Part shown: piece by piece, positions 8,436-17,400 of the stretch
Layout: each line of letters starts with the position of its first letter
Position numbering within the stretch: position 1 is the stretch's first letter
Assembly (NCBI GenBank): GCA_903948415.1
Contig: CAJAYO010000629.1
Span: forward strand, 1-36,855
Direction of reading: 5' to 3'
Origin: an uncultured Opitutia bacterium
Lineage (GTDB): Bacteria > Verrucomicrobiota > Verrucomicrobiia > Opitutales > Opitutaceae
Length of the DNA stretch: 36,855 nt
The notes under the pieces: generated by a model
What the model was told of the DNA's origin: nothing
Seen by the model: only the letters and a program-made list of their open reading frames with translations
Database searches by the model: none
Program-made: the position numbers and the translations under genes

Positions 8436-9854
8436 TTATCTGGCTTTGGCGATTTCGACGGCATAGGTGTGGACGACGCCGTGGAGGTTGGAGCGGAAAA
8501 CGATCCACTTCTGGTCGGGCGTGAAGGAGACGTTGGGTTCGAGGAGATAGTTGTGTTTGGCCAGGTTCACGAGGCGTTCGGATTTGAGGCGGCCGGTATC
8601 GATGAGGGTCGCGGAGTCGGGGTTCTTCACGCCGGCGACGTCCGGGATGCGTTCGGGGCGGAAGAGGTAAATCCATTTTCCGTCTTTGGCGTGGGCGACC
8701 ATTTCCTCGTCGCCGCCGTCGCCGGCGAAGAGCCGGCCGTCGGGGGAGATGTTGAAATGGACGGACCATTCGTCGCGGGAGAGGTGATACCAAGTGCGCT
8801 TGGCGGTGGCGAGGTCGTAGCCGGCGAGCCAGAAATCTTCGCCGCGCGGAGTCTGGAGGTCATACCAGACGGTGCGGCCGTCGGCGGAGAAGAACTCGTG
8901 GCCGGCGATCTCCATGTTCATGGTGCGCGTGTGGACTTTGGTGAGGCCGGTGCCGTCGGTGCGGATGAGCCAGACGCGGTCGACTTCATGCCAGGTGCCC
9001 TCGTGGCAGAACATGATCTGGTGCGGATCGGTGGGGGAAAACTGGAGGTGGCCGAGCCACTCGCGTTCGCGGAGGACTTCTTTGGTTTCGCCGGTGGCGA
9101 GGTTGACGGTGAAGATGACCTGGGGCGGGCCCTGGCGGATGGCCATGAGGCGGTGGTGGAGGGCGAGGTCTTTGGCTTCGGCGTAGGTCATGGGCGTGCC
9201 GTCGGGCCAGTTCGCGGAGTAGTTGCCCTGAAAGGTGGGATTGGCGCCGGCGGCGTTGGGTTGGCTGGCGGCGGTGTTGGTCAAGCCGGCGGGCGGGCCG
9301 TCGGGTGCGCCGCGGGGAGCATCGCCGCCCTCGCGGTAGACGCCGAGCATGAGGGTTTCGTCGGCGTTGATGGAGGAGACGCCGCCGCGGGGGAGTTTGG
9401 CGACCTCGCGGGTTTTCTTCGTGGCGAGGTTTGTGGCGAAGACGCGGACTTCGGACGAGGGAGGTGGGGTGGTGGTCGGAGGCGCGGCGGGGGCGGCGGG
9501 ATCGCGCGCGGCGCGCTGGGAGTAGTAAACGTCGCCGGATTTTTTGCCGACCATAATGACGTTCACGCGGCCGGTGACGACGGACTCGATCGCGCGGGTG
9601 GCGAGGTCGACGGTCGAGATGCCGGTGGGGGTGGTGATGACGAGTTTTTTGCCGTCGGGGGAGTAGGCGTTTTGGTGGAAGTAGAGCGAAGCGCTGCCGG
9701 GCTCCGTGGTCAGGCGGACGATGCGGTGGCCGGTGTCGGGGTCGATCCAGTCGGTCGGTGGATCGGCGGCCGGGGCGGGGGCGGCGGCGAGGAGGGTGGC
9801 GAACAGGGCGGACAGGACGGAAGGGACGAAAAGGGAATGGGGAGCGGGGCGCAT
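8436..9854 (-). CDS. Oligogalacturonate lyase family protein (PL22), copy 1
   Basis: The product is a predicted beta-elimination lyase acting on short, unsaturated galacturonides from pectin, with a seven-bladed propeller fold (family knowledge). The ATG at 9854 gives 472 residues with a signal peptide (MRPAPHSLFVPSVLSALFAT, cleaved after PAA). The open frame continues upstream as antisense to other coding. Family hallmarks are the start DWIDPDTGHRIVRLT, FCHEGTWHEVDRVW, GHEFFSADGRTVWYDLQ (His319) and EWSVHFNISPDG. The C-terminus has KHNYLLEPNVSFTPDQKW. Compared with copy 2 it has an extra Pro/Ala/Gly-rich insertion in the middle. Export suggests a periplasmic role, whereas classical Ogl is cytoplasmic. 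The gene lies 37 bp downstream of copy 2 in the same direction. Confidence 0.87.
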   Translation of the reverse strand: MRPAPHSLFVPSVLSALFATLLAAAPAPAADPPTDWIDPDTGHRIVRLTTEPGSASLYFHQNAYSPDGKKLVITTPTGISTVDLATRAIESVVTGRVNVIMVGKKSGDVYYSQRAARDPAAPAAPPTTTPPPSSEVRVFATNLATKKTREVAKLPRGGVSSINADETLMLGVYREGGDAPRGAPDGPPAGLTNTAASQPNAAGANPTFQGNYSANWPDGTPMTYAEAKDLALHHRLMAIRQGPPQVIFTVNLATGETKEVLREREWLGHLQFSPTDPHQIMFCHEGTWHEVDRVWLIRTDGTGLTKVHTRTMNMEIAGHEFFSADGRTVWYDLQTPRGEDFWLAGYDLATAKRTWYHLSRDEWSVHFNISPDGRLFAGDGGDEEMVAHAKDGKWIYLFRPERIPDVAGVKNPDSATLIDTGRLKSERLVNLAKHNYLLEPNVSFTPDQKWIVFRSNLHGVVHTYAVEIAKAR

Positions 9855-9875
9855 GGGTGGGGGGATCGGAGGGCG

Positions 9876-9892
9876 GGTCGAAGACCTCGACC
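9876..9892 (-). other. Intercistronic hairpin between the two PL22 genes
   Basis: The minus strand reads GGTCGA, loop GGTCT, TCGACC: a 6-bp stem starting at the stop codon (9892-9894) of the upstream PL22 gene. It fills much of the 37-bp gap. No T-run follows on the minus strand, so it is more likely an RNA-stability or repeat element than a terminator. Confidence 0.5.
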
Positions 9893-11205
9893 TACTTTTT
9901 AACTTGGACGGCGTAGGTGTGGGTGGTGGCGCGCTGGCCGCGGCCGGGGTTGGTGTGGAAATTGCCGGAGAAGATGAGCCACTTGCCGTCGCGCGTGAAG
10001 GTGAGGTTCGGCTCGACGCCGGTGTCTTTGCTGTAGTTGTGGTGGGCCAGGTTGACGAGGCGCTCGGAGCGGAGGACGCCGATGTCGATGAGCGGTTTTT
10101 GGTCGCGGAACGAACTGCCGCGGACGGGCGAGGGGTAAAACGCGTAGATCCATTGGCCCTGGCAGGGAGGGTCGAGGCGGGTGCCGTCACCGGAGAACGC
10201 GGCCACGCTGTCGGCGCCACCGCCGTCGCCGGCGAAGAACGTGCCGTCGGGGGCGACGTTGTAGTGGACGGACCACTCCTCGCGCTTGAGGTTATACCAG
10301 GTGCGGTGGCCGGTGGTGAGGTCGACGTTGGCGAGCCAGAAGACGGTGCTGCGCGGGGTCTGGAGGTCATACCAAACTTTTTTTCCGTCGGGGCTGAAGA
10401 ATTCGTGGCCCTGAATTTCCAGGTTTATGGTGCGCTCGTGGAGGAGGCGGGCGGGGGAACCGTCGGCGCGGACGGTCCAGGTGCGGTCGTTGAAGTGCCA
10501 CGGGCCCTCGTGGCAGAAGAGGATTTGGAGCGGGTCGGTGGGCGAGCACTGGAGGTGGTTGGTCCAGTCGTTTTCGCGGTGGAGGACGCGGAAGGCGCCG
10601 GTTTTGACGTCGATCGTATAGATCATTTTCGGGGTGCCGGCGGCCCACTGGGCTTCGAGCGTGCCGCCGGCGCCGCCGGCCGGTGGGGTGCGCGGGATGG
10701 TCGGGCCGTCGGGGTCGCGGGCGATACCGACGAGGAGGGATTCGTCGCAGTTGAGGGCGAACTGGCCGCCGCGGCCGCGGGCAACTTCGGGGAGCGCGAT
10801 GACGGTGCGCTCGGCGTGCGTGTCGAGATGGAGGGCGACGATGGAATTTTCGCGGCGGACGTAGGCTTCGCGGGTGCGCCAGGCGGTGGCGATGGCGCGG
10901 GTGTTGGGGGCGACGATTTCGATTTTCGGCGGAGAAACGCCGAGCGTGGCGAGGTTGACGGTGGCGAGGTCGGTCACGCCAGGCGTGTCGGTGCGCGTGT
11001 GGATGATGAGTTTGTCGCCCTCGGGGGTGTAGCCGTTTTGGTGGAAGTAGAGGCTGGAGCCGCCTAGGTCGGGGGAGAGGCGGATGACGCGGTGGCCGGT
11101 GTCGGGATCGATCCAGTCGCGCGGGGGCGGATCGGCGGCGAAGGCGAGGAGGAACAGCCCGGACAGACACGAGACGCAGGACAGCAGGCGGAAAGCGGAA
11201 CGCAT
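9892..11205 (-). CDS. Oligogalacturonate lyase family protein (PL22), copy 2
   Basis: The product has 437 residues from the ATG at 11205, which opens a signal peptide (MRSAFRLLSCVSCLSGLFLL, cleaved after FAA). The frame is open further upstream but not signal-like. It is clearly paralogous to copy 1: DWIDPDTGHRVIRLSPDLGG, FCHEGPWHFNDRTW, GHEFFSPDGKKVWYDLQ (His267) and EWSVHYNVAPDG. The C-terminus contains HHNYSKDTGVEPNLTFTRDGKW. It lacks the Pro-rich middle insertion of copy 1. Moderate divergence between the copies suggests different galacturonide substrates (length, unsaturation or methylation) rather than a fresh duplication. Substrate choice is inference. A 142-bp gap to the upstream gene could hold its own promoter. 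Confidence 0.87.
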   Translation of the reverse strand: MRSAFRLLSCVSCLSGLFLLAFAADPPPRDWIDPDTGHRVIRLSPDLGGSSLYFHQNGYTPEGDKLIIHTRTDTPGVTDLATVNLATLGVSPPKIEIVAPNTRAIATAWRTREAYVRRENSIVALHLDTHAERTVIALPEVARGRGGQFALNCDESLLVGIARDPDGPTIPRTPPAGGAGGTLEAQWAAGTPKMIYTIDVKTGAFRVLHRENDWTNHLQCSPTDPLQILFCHEGPWHFNDRTWTVRADGSPARLLHERTINLEIQGHEFFSPDGKKVWYDLQTPRSTVFWLANVDLTTGHRTWYNLKREEWSVHYNVAPDGTFFAGDGGGADSVAAFSGDGTRLDPPCQGQWIYAFYPSPVRGSSFRDQKPLIDIGVLRSERLVNLAHHNYSKDTGVEPNLTFTRDGKWLIFSGNFHTNPGRGQRATTHTYAVQVKK

Positions 11206-11347
11206 AGGGGAGGATTGCGCGCCTGACGCGGGGCGGGGGTGGGCGATGCGCGCGGGGTAGGCGGACAGTTTGAGCGCGGGCGGGACGAGGCTGGGGTGGG
11301 CCGCAAAAAGGCGCAAGATGCGCAACAAGACGGGAGCGCGGGCGGTG

Positions 11348-13060
11348 CTACGGGCTGGGCTTCGTGGCGGCGGAGACGGCGAGGCCGTCGCAGGTGAGCG
11401 TGAGTTGGCCGGCGTCGGTCGTGGCGGCGACGGGGCCGTGCGGACCGACGGAGAGGGCGAAGGCGGTGATGGCTTCGTCGAGGGCGGCGAGATCGAATTC
11501 GCGTTCGGGGCCGTGGTAAAATTCGACGTCGAGATAACGGAGATTGGCGGTCTGGCCGGGGGTGAGTTTGCCGGGGAGGTCGCCGAGGCGGGCGTGGGCG
11601 AGGGTGACGTGGAAGGTGAGATCGCCGGCGGTGAGGGTGGCCTGCGTGGGGGACGTGACGGCCAGGGCGGCGTTTTTCGCGGCGGGGCCGCCGAGTTCGA
11701 AACGGAGGCGGAGATCGCGGGCGCGGATTTTCGCGCCTTTGACTTTGTCGAGGGAGACGTGGGTATCGCCGCCGTTGGTGAGGAGGTTAACCGCGCCGAC
11801 GACGAGGCCTGCGCGTTGGGTGCCGTGGAAGATGGCGGAGGAGAAGTCGTAGTCGTTTTTCAGGAAGCGGAGTTGGAGGTAGCCGGGCGCGGCGGCGGTG
11901 CCGAAGTGGGCGAGGAGCGGACGCCGTTGGTTCCACAGGTCGCCGCGGTTGATCGAGCCGAGGGCGAACTGCGGGTGGAGGTAGGTCGTGCCGACGGTGG
12001 AGGAACGTTTGATAAACGTCTCGGTGACCGTGCGGGGCGCGGTGAGTGACGCGAAGAGCGGCTCGAGGTCGGGCGGACAATGGAGGGGCAGGCGGAGTTC
12101 TTCGCGGTCGGGGGCATCGACGCCGAAGTCGATGCGGCCGGCGGTGGCGCGTTGGATGAGGGCGAGCGTGCCGTCGGAGTACAGCGAGCGGTAGGCGCGG
12201 CTGTGCGGACCGGCCCACTGCCGGGTGGGCGCGTGAAAGTGCGTGGCGATTTCCTGCCAGGCGTGGCGGAGGAGATCGTCGATGAGAGGTTGCGCGGAGG
12301 GCGTGCGGACGTGGGCCTTGAGGCGCGAGAGCTCAAGCAGGGCGATGATGGTGTAGGTGGGGCTGTTGTATTCCTCGAACGTGCCGTTGTCGCGGGTGTA
12401 GGCGTGAAAGCGCGTGAGGCGGGCGAGCCCGTAGGTGCGATACTCGTCGTTCGAAAGGAGTTCGCCGGCGACGAGCGTCACGTAGGCGCCCATGATCGCG
12501 ATGTTGGTGTAGCCGGGGCCGACGTTGCGCTGCTTGATGGCGGCGCAGGCGCGGAGAATCGAGGCGTCGACGGCGGCGGCGAGATCGGCGGGGAGACGGT
12601 CGCGGTGGTCGCGGGCGATTTGGAGGAGGGCGACGCCGTTGAAGTCGGCCCAGTTGAAATCGGGCGGGCTCATTTTCGCGAGCGGTTCCTCGAGAAACCA
12701 GGACCAGATGCCGTGGGTTTTGCTGGCGGGGTCGGAGTCTTGGAGCGCGATCACGCGGCGGAGGATGGCGCAGGCGCGGTCGAGGTGCTCCGGTTTGCCG
12801 GTGTCGAGGAGGCCGACGGCGTAGGTGAACGCGTCGCGGGTAGAGTGCACGAAGCCGCCTTTGAGCGTGGTGTGGTAACCGGGCGACGAGAACGGGCGCT
12901 TGGGCATCTGCTCGGCGGGATCCCACTGCGCATGGTGCGGGGCGAGGGCGCGTTCGAGACGGGCGAGTTGCGCGGTGTCGGGAGGTGTCCACGCGGCGCG
13001 GGCGCAGAGCGCAGCGCACGCGAGGGCGATGGGGAGGGCGAGGCGCCGGACAACATTCAT
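11348..13060 (-). CDS. Exported putative (alpha/alpha)-toroid polysaccharide-active protein
   Basis: The product has 570 residues, with a signal peptide MNVVRRLALPIALACAALCARA. Residues about 25-330 are helical, with repeated helix-hairpin features and conserved-looking polar clusters: FNWADFNGVALLQIARDH, RNVGPGYTNIAIMGA, FEEYNSPTYT and WAGPHSRAYRSLYSD. The rest is strand-rich. Helical toroid followed by beta-sandwich is the layout of heparinase II/III, alginate and chondroitin lyases, and the Asn/Tyr/His-rich segments would suit such an active site. I cannot assign a CAZy family from sequence alone, and a non-catalytic glycan-binding role is possible. It is followed by the PL22 genes, and the HD gene ends only 16 bp upstream of its start. 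Confidence 0.72.
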   Translation of the reverse strand: MNVVRRLALPIALACAALCARAAWTPPDTAQLARLERALAPHHAQWDPAEQMPKRPFSSPGYHTTLKGGFVHSTRDAFTYAVGLLDTGKPEHLDRACAILRRVIALQDSDPASKTHGIWSWFLEEPLAKMSPPDFNWADFNGVALLQIARDHRDRLPADLAAAVDASILRACAAIKQRNVGPGYTNIAIMGAYVTLVAGELLSNDEYRTYGLARLTRFHAYTRDNGTFEEYNSPTYTIIALLELSRLKAHVRTPSAQPLIDDLLRHAWQEIATHFHAPTRQWAGPHSRAYRSLYSDGTLALIQRATAGRIDFGVDAPDREELRLPLHCPPDLEPLFASLTAPRTVTETFIKRSSTVGTTYLHPQFALGSINRGDLWNQRRPLLAHFGTAAAPGYLQLRFLKNDYDFSSAIFHGTQRAGLVVGAVNLLTNGGDTHVSLDKVKGAKIRARDLRLRFELGGPAAKNAALAVTSPTQATLTAGDLTFHVTLAHARLGDLPGKLTPGQTANLRYLDVEFYHGPEREFDLAALDEAITAFALSVGPHGPVAATTDAGQLTLTCDGLAVSAATKPSP

Positions 13061-13076
13061 GCGGACGGAGGAAGGA

Positions 13077-13700
13077 CTATGGTTTCGAAGTCGGGGCGAG
13101 GTGGCCGGCGGCGACGGCCTCGCGGAGCATGTGTTCGATGGCTTCCCAGAGGACGGTGGAGCCGTCGGCGACGGGGGCGCTGCGGCCCTGAGCCTTGTCG
13201 TGGGTGACGTGGTGCTTGCGCCAGCTGCCGCCTTCGGTGCGGGCGTTGAGGAGCATGGGCTGGAAGCGGTCGCAGGCGTGGGCGAATTTCGCCTCGGGCG
13301 TCGTGCGGGCTTCGAACTCGTCCCAGAGGGCGCGGAATTCGCGGGACTGGTCGGCGGGAAGGAGACCGAAAATGCGGTCGGCGGCGCGGGCCTCGCGGTC
13401 GTGCTGATTGACCATCGCGGCGGTGTCGTAGGCGAAGGTGTCGCCGGCGTCGATTTCCACGAGGTCGTGGATGAGGCCCATCTTGAGGACGCGGAGGACG
13501 TCGAGCTGCGGGACGTTGGCGTGCTCGGCGAGGACGATGACGCAGAGGCAGAAGGCCCAGGAGTGTTCGGCGTCGTTTTCGGGGCGACGGCTCTGGGTGT
13601 TGATCGTCTGGCGGAAGATTTCCTTCAGTTTGTCGCACTCGGCGATGAAGGCGATCTGCTGGGCGAGGCGGGTGACCGGGTTGGCAGAGGGAGGAACCAC
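13077..13700 (-). CDS. HD-domain phosphohydrolase (YfbR/HDDC2-like), non-ATG start
   Basis: The product has about 207 residues. It matches the COG1896 group of HD hydrolases, whose studied members are metal-dependent 5'-deoxynucleotidases. Metal-site residues are visible: His46 (ENDAEHSWAF), His78-Asp79 (GLIHDLVEIDAGD) and Asp144 (HACDRFQPML). The family N-terminus (RLAQQIAFIAECDKLKEIFRQT) begins about 10 residues after the chosen GTG at 13700. A TTG at 13712 is the alternative start. No ATG exists in this frame near the N-terminus, and neither start has a clear Shine-Dalgarno site. It is probably a housekeeping nucleotide-pool enzyme unrelated to the pectin genes. Substrate specificity is not determinable here. 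Confidence 0.82.
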   Translation of the reverse strand: MVPPSANPVTRLAQQIAFIAECDKLKEIFRQTINTQSRRPENDAEHSWAFCLCVIVLAEHANVPQLDVLRVLKMGLIHDLVEIDAGDTFAYDTAAMVNQHDREARAADRIFGLLPADQSREFRALWDEFEARTTPEAKFAHACDRFQPMLLNARTEGGSWRKHHVTHDKAQGRSAPVADGSTVLWEAIEHMLREAVAAGHLAPTSKP

Positions 13701-13801
13701 GAGGGAGACCAAAGTCGCGAACGGCGGGCGGGGCAATGCCGGAGAGCATCCGGGGGCCGGTGCGCCGACGAGCGGGGAGCGCGCCCGGTCGGGCGGGCTG
13801 T

Positions 13802-14497
13802 TTATTTCAACAAGGGCGCGAGGAGGGGCGTCCACACCGCGTAGCCGGCGGGGGTCAGGTGGAGTTTGTCGGCGACGTAAAGTTCGGGGCGGGGCAGGCC
13901 GTCGGGGCCGAGCATGGGCTGCCAGATGTCGAGGAAGGCGAGGCGCTGGGGGGCGGTGGCGCAGTCGGCGGCGATGAGGGCGTTGGCTTTGAGGCCTTTT
14001 TCGCGGATATCCCAGCGTGAAGGGCTGGGCTTGATACCGATGAAGACGATCCTGGCGGCGGGGAGTGCGGCGTGGATTTTTGTGCGGAAGGCTTTGAAGT
14101 CGGCGGCGACGGTCTCGGGGGACTTGCCGGCTTTGAGGTCGTTGTCGCCGGCGTAGACGACGACGATGCGCGGTTGGTAGGGGAGGACGATGCGGTCGGC
14201 GTAGAAGACGCTGTCGGCGAGTTCGGAGCCGCCGAAGCCGCGGTTGATCGTCTGCACGCCGGGGAAATCCCGGGCGAGGGAGGTCCATTTGACGATGGAG
14301 GAACTGCCGACGAAGACGACGGCGTGGGCGGGGGGTGGGGTCGTGGCGTCGGCCTGGGTGAATTTGGCGATCGCGGCGGACCATTTTTCGGGCGCGGCGA
14401 ACCCGGCGCCGGCGCCCGTGAAAGCGAGGGCCAGCGCGAGCGCGAGGAGCCGGAGCCGGTTTTTCGACACCGGTCGGGAGGTGCGCGGGGGCGTCAT
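13802..14497 (-). CDS. Exported GDSL/SGNH hydrolase, coupled to the RND pump gene
   Basis: The product has 231 residues. Its start ATG at 14497 overlaps the pump stop (ATGA), so translation is probably coupled. A signal peptide ends near GAGAGFAAPEKW. SGNH blocks are visible: GSSSIVKW (block I, replacing GDS by GSSS), RGFGGSELAD (block II Gly), YAGDNDL (block III Asn) and DKLHLTPAGYAVW (acid/His). This variant is common in small secreted esterases of the platelet-activating-factor acetylhydrolase-like type. Its fixed position in an efflux operon suggests work on an envelope lipid or an acylated exported compound, which is inference. A 101-bp gap follows before the HD gene. Confidence 0.83.
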   Translation of the reverse strand: MTPPRTSRPVSKNRLRLLALALALAFTGAGAGFAAPEKWSAAIAKFTQADATTPPPAHAVVFVGSSSIVKWTSLARDFPGVQTINRGFGGSELADSVFYADRIVLPYQPRIVVVYAGDNDLKAGKSPETVAADFKAFRTKIHAALPAARIVFIGIKPSPSRWDIREKGLKANALIAADCATAPQRLAFLDIWQPMLGPDGLPRPELYVADKLHLTPAGYAVWTPLLAPLLK

Positions 14498-17400
14498 TTC
14501 GCCAGACCAACGGCCGTGGCGGCGCCGGCCGGGGCAGCACGGTCGCGTTCCACCTCGTCGACCGATTTCGGGGTCAGGTGCTTCGTGAACTTCTCCATGT
14601 AGAGGTAGAACACCGGGGTGATGTAGAGCGTCAGCAGCTGCGAGACGACCAGGCCGCCGACGACGGCGAGGCCGAGGGTGCGGCGGGCGTCGGCACCCGC
14701 ACCCCAACCGAGGGCGATCGGCAGGGTGCCGGCGAGGGCGGCGAGGGTGGTCATCATGATCGGGCGGAAGCGCACGATGCAGGCTTCGAAGATGGCTTCC
14801 TCGGCGCCCTTGTGGCGGTTGCGTTTCGCGTCGAGGGCGAAGTCGATCATCATAATCGCGTTTTTCTTCACGATCCCGATGAGCATGATCAGGCCGACGT
14901 AGCCGTAGATGTTCAGCTCCTGTTTGAAGAGCACGAGCGTGACGAGCGCGCCAAAGGTGGCGGACGGCAGGCCGGAAAGAATCGTCAGCGGGTGGACGAA
15001 GTCTTCGTAGAGGACGCCGAGCACGAGATAGATCACGAGGACGGCGATGAGGAGCGTCCAGCCGAGCCCATTGAGCGAACTGGTGAAGGCGGCGGCGGTG
15101 CCTTGGAAGGTGCCGCTGATGGTCGGGGGCAGGAGCTCGCGCGAAATTCGTTCGATCTCGGCGGTGGCCTCGCTGAGGGAGACTTCGGGGGTGAGGTTGA
15201 ACGTGAGCGTGACGGCGGGGACCTGGCCCATGTGCGCGACGGTAAGGGGGCCGACGGTCGAGCGGACTTTCGAGACGGACTCGAGGGGGATCAGTTTGCC
15301 CTCGCGGTTGCGCAGGTAGAGGAAGGCGAGAGCGCTCGGGTCGCGCTGGTATTGTTTGTCGAGCTCCAGGATGACGGAGTACTGATTGGTCGAGGTGTAA
15401 ATGGTGGAGACCTGGCGCGAGCCGAAGGCGCTGTAGAGGGTTTCTTCGACCTGTTGGGCGGTGAGGCCGAGCGAGGAGGCTTTGTCGCGATCGATGTCGA
15501 TGATGATCTGCGGGCTCGTGATCTGCAGATCCGAGTTTACGTCGATAAGGCCGGGGATTTCTTTGACGCGTTCGAGAAGGATCGGGGTGACGCGGTAGAG
15601 TTCCTGCAGATCGGTGCCGGAGAGGGTGTATTGGTAGACGGAACTGGCGCCGCGGCTGCCGAGGCGGATGCTGGGCGGAACTTGCGGGAAAACTTTCACG
15701 CCGGGAATGCCGGCGGTTTCGGTGCGCAACATCTGGGCGATGACGGTGGCGTTGGGGCGTTTGTCGCGGTCGATGAGACCGACGAACATGCGGCCGGTGT
15801 TGCCACCGCCGCTGCCGCTGCGACCGAACGAGCCCATCATGGACGAGGTGTCCGCGACGTAGGGATTTTTTCTCACGGCGGCCATCACCGCGGTCTGGTG
15901 GCGGACCATGGATTCGAAGGAGACGTCCTGGGCGGCTTCGATCGCGACACTGATGCGACCGGTGTCTTCGGTCGGGATGAAGCCCTTGGGCACAATATTG
16001 AGGAGCCAGAGCGTGAGGCCGACCATGGAGAACGCGACCAGCATGGTGACGACGCGGTAGCGCAGGGAGATCCGCAGGGTGCGCTCGTAGAGACCGACGC
16101 TGGCCTGGAGGATGCGTTCGGTGGTCCGGTAGAACAGGCCGTGTTTGGCCGCATGGTCGACGGGCTTCAGGAAACGGCTGCACAGCATCGGCGTGAGCGT
16201 GAGCGAGACGAAACCGGAGACCAAGATCGCCGCGCTGATCGTGACGGCGAATTCGTAGAGGAGGCGCCCGAGGACGCCGCCCATGAAGAGCACCGGGATG
16301 AACACAGCCACGAGCGAGATCGTCATCGAGAGGATGGTGAAGCCGATTTCGCGGGAGCCTTTGAGGGCGGCGGCCATCGGGGTTTCGCCGAGTTCGATGT
16401 GGCGGACGATGTTTTCGAGCATCACGATCGCGTCGTCCACGACGAAGCCGACCGAGAGGGTGAGGGCGAGCAGCGAGATGTTGTCGATGCTGAAGCCGAA
16501 GAAATACATGACGCCGAAGGTGCCGAGGATGGCGATGGGCATCGCGATGCTGGGGATGATCGTCGCGGAGGCCGAGCGGAGGAACAGGAAGATCACGAGC
16601 ACGACCAGGACGATGGCGAGCACGAGGGTGAATTTGACGTCGTGGACGGAGTCGCGGATGGCGAGCGATTTGTCGCTGAAGATCTCGAGGTTGACGGTGG
16701 CGGGCAGTTGGGCGCGGAAGGCGGGGAGCAGTTCCTTGATGCCGTCGACGACTTTGATCGTGTTGGTGCCGGGCTGGCGTTGGATCGACAGGGTGATGGT
16801 GCGCGTGGCTTTTTCCCCGGTGGCGAAGGCGGGGTCCTCCACGCCGTTGACGAACCGTTGGTCGAACCAGCTGTAGGATTTTTCGTTTTCGATGCCGTCG
16901 GTGACGTTGGCGACGTCGGCGAGGCGGACGGCGGCGCCGTTGCGGTAGCTGACGATGACCTTGCGGAAGCCCTCGGCGCTCTTGAGCTGGCCGGTGGCGA
17001 TGAGGGTGGTGGCCTTGTGCGTGCCGTCGAGGGTGCCGGAGGGGAGGTTGACGTTGTTGGTGTCGAGGGCGGTGCGGACCTCGTCGATGCCGATGCCGCG
17101 GGCGGCGAGGGCGCGCGGATCGAGGCGGACGCGCACGGCGTATTTCTGCGCGCCGAAGACGTTGACCTGCGAGACGCCGTCGACCGTGGAGATGCGCTGG
17201 GCGAGGATGGTCTCGGCGTATTCGTTGACCTCGGAGAGGGACAGCGTCGACGACGAGAGCGCGAGGAGGAGGACGGAGTCCTCCGCCGGATTTGATTTCC
17301 GAAACGACGGCGGGTTGGGCATGTCGCGCGGGAGGCGGCGCTGTACGGCGGAAATGGCCGACTGCACGTCTTGCGCGGCGCCGTCGATGTCGCGATCCAG

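Noticed and set aside
14578-17295. 905-codon Asp/Glu/Gly-rich plus-strand open frame
   Set aside because: It is antisense to the well-supported RND permease and has no recognisable domain.
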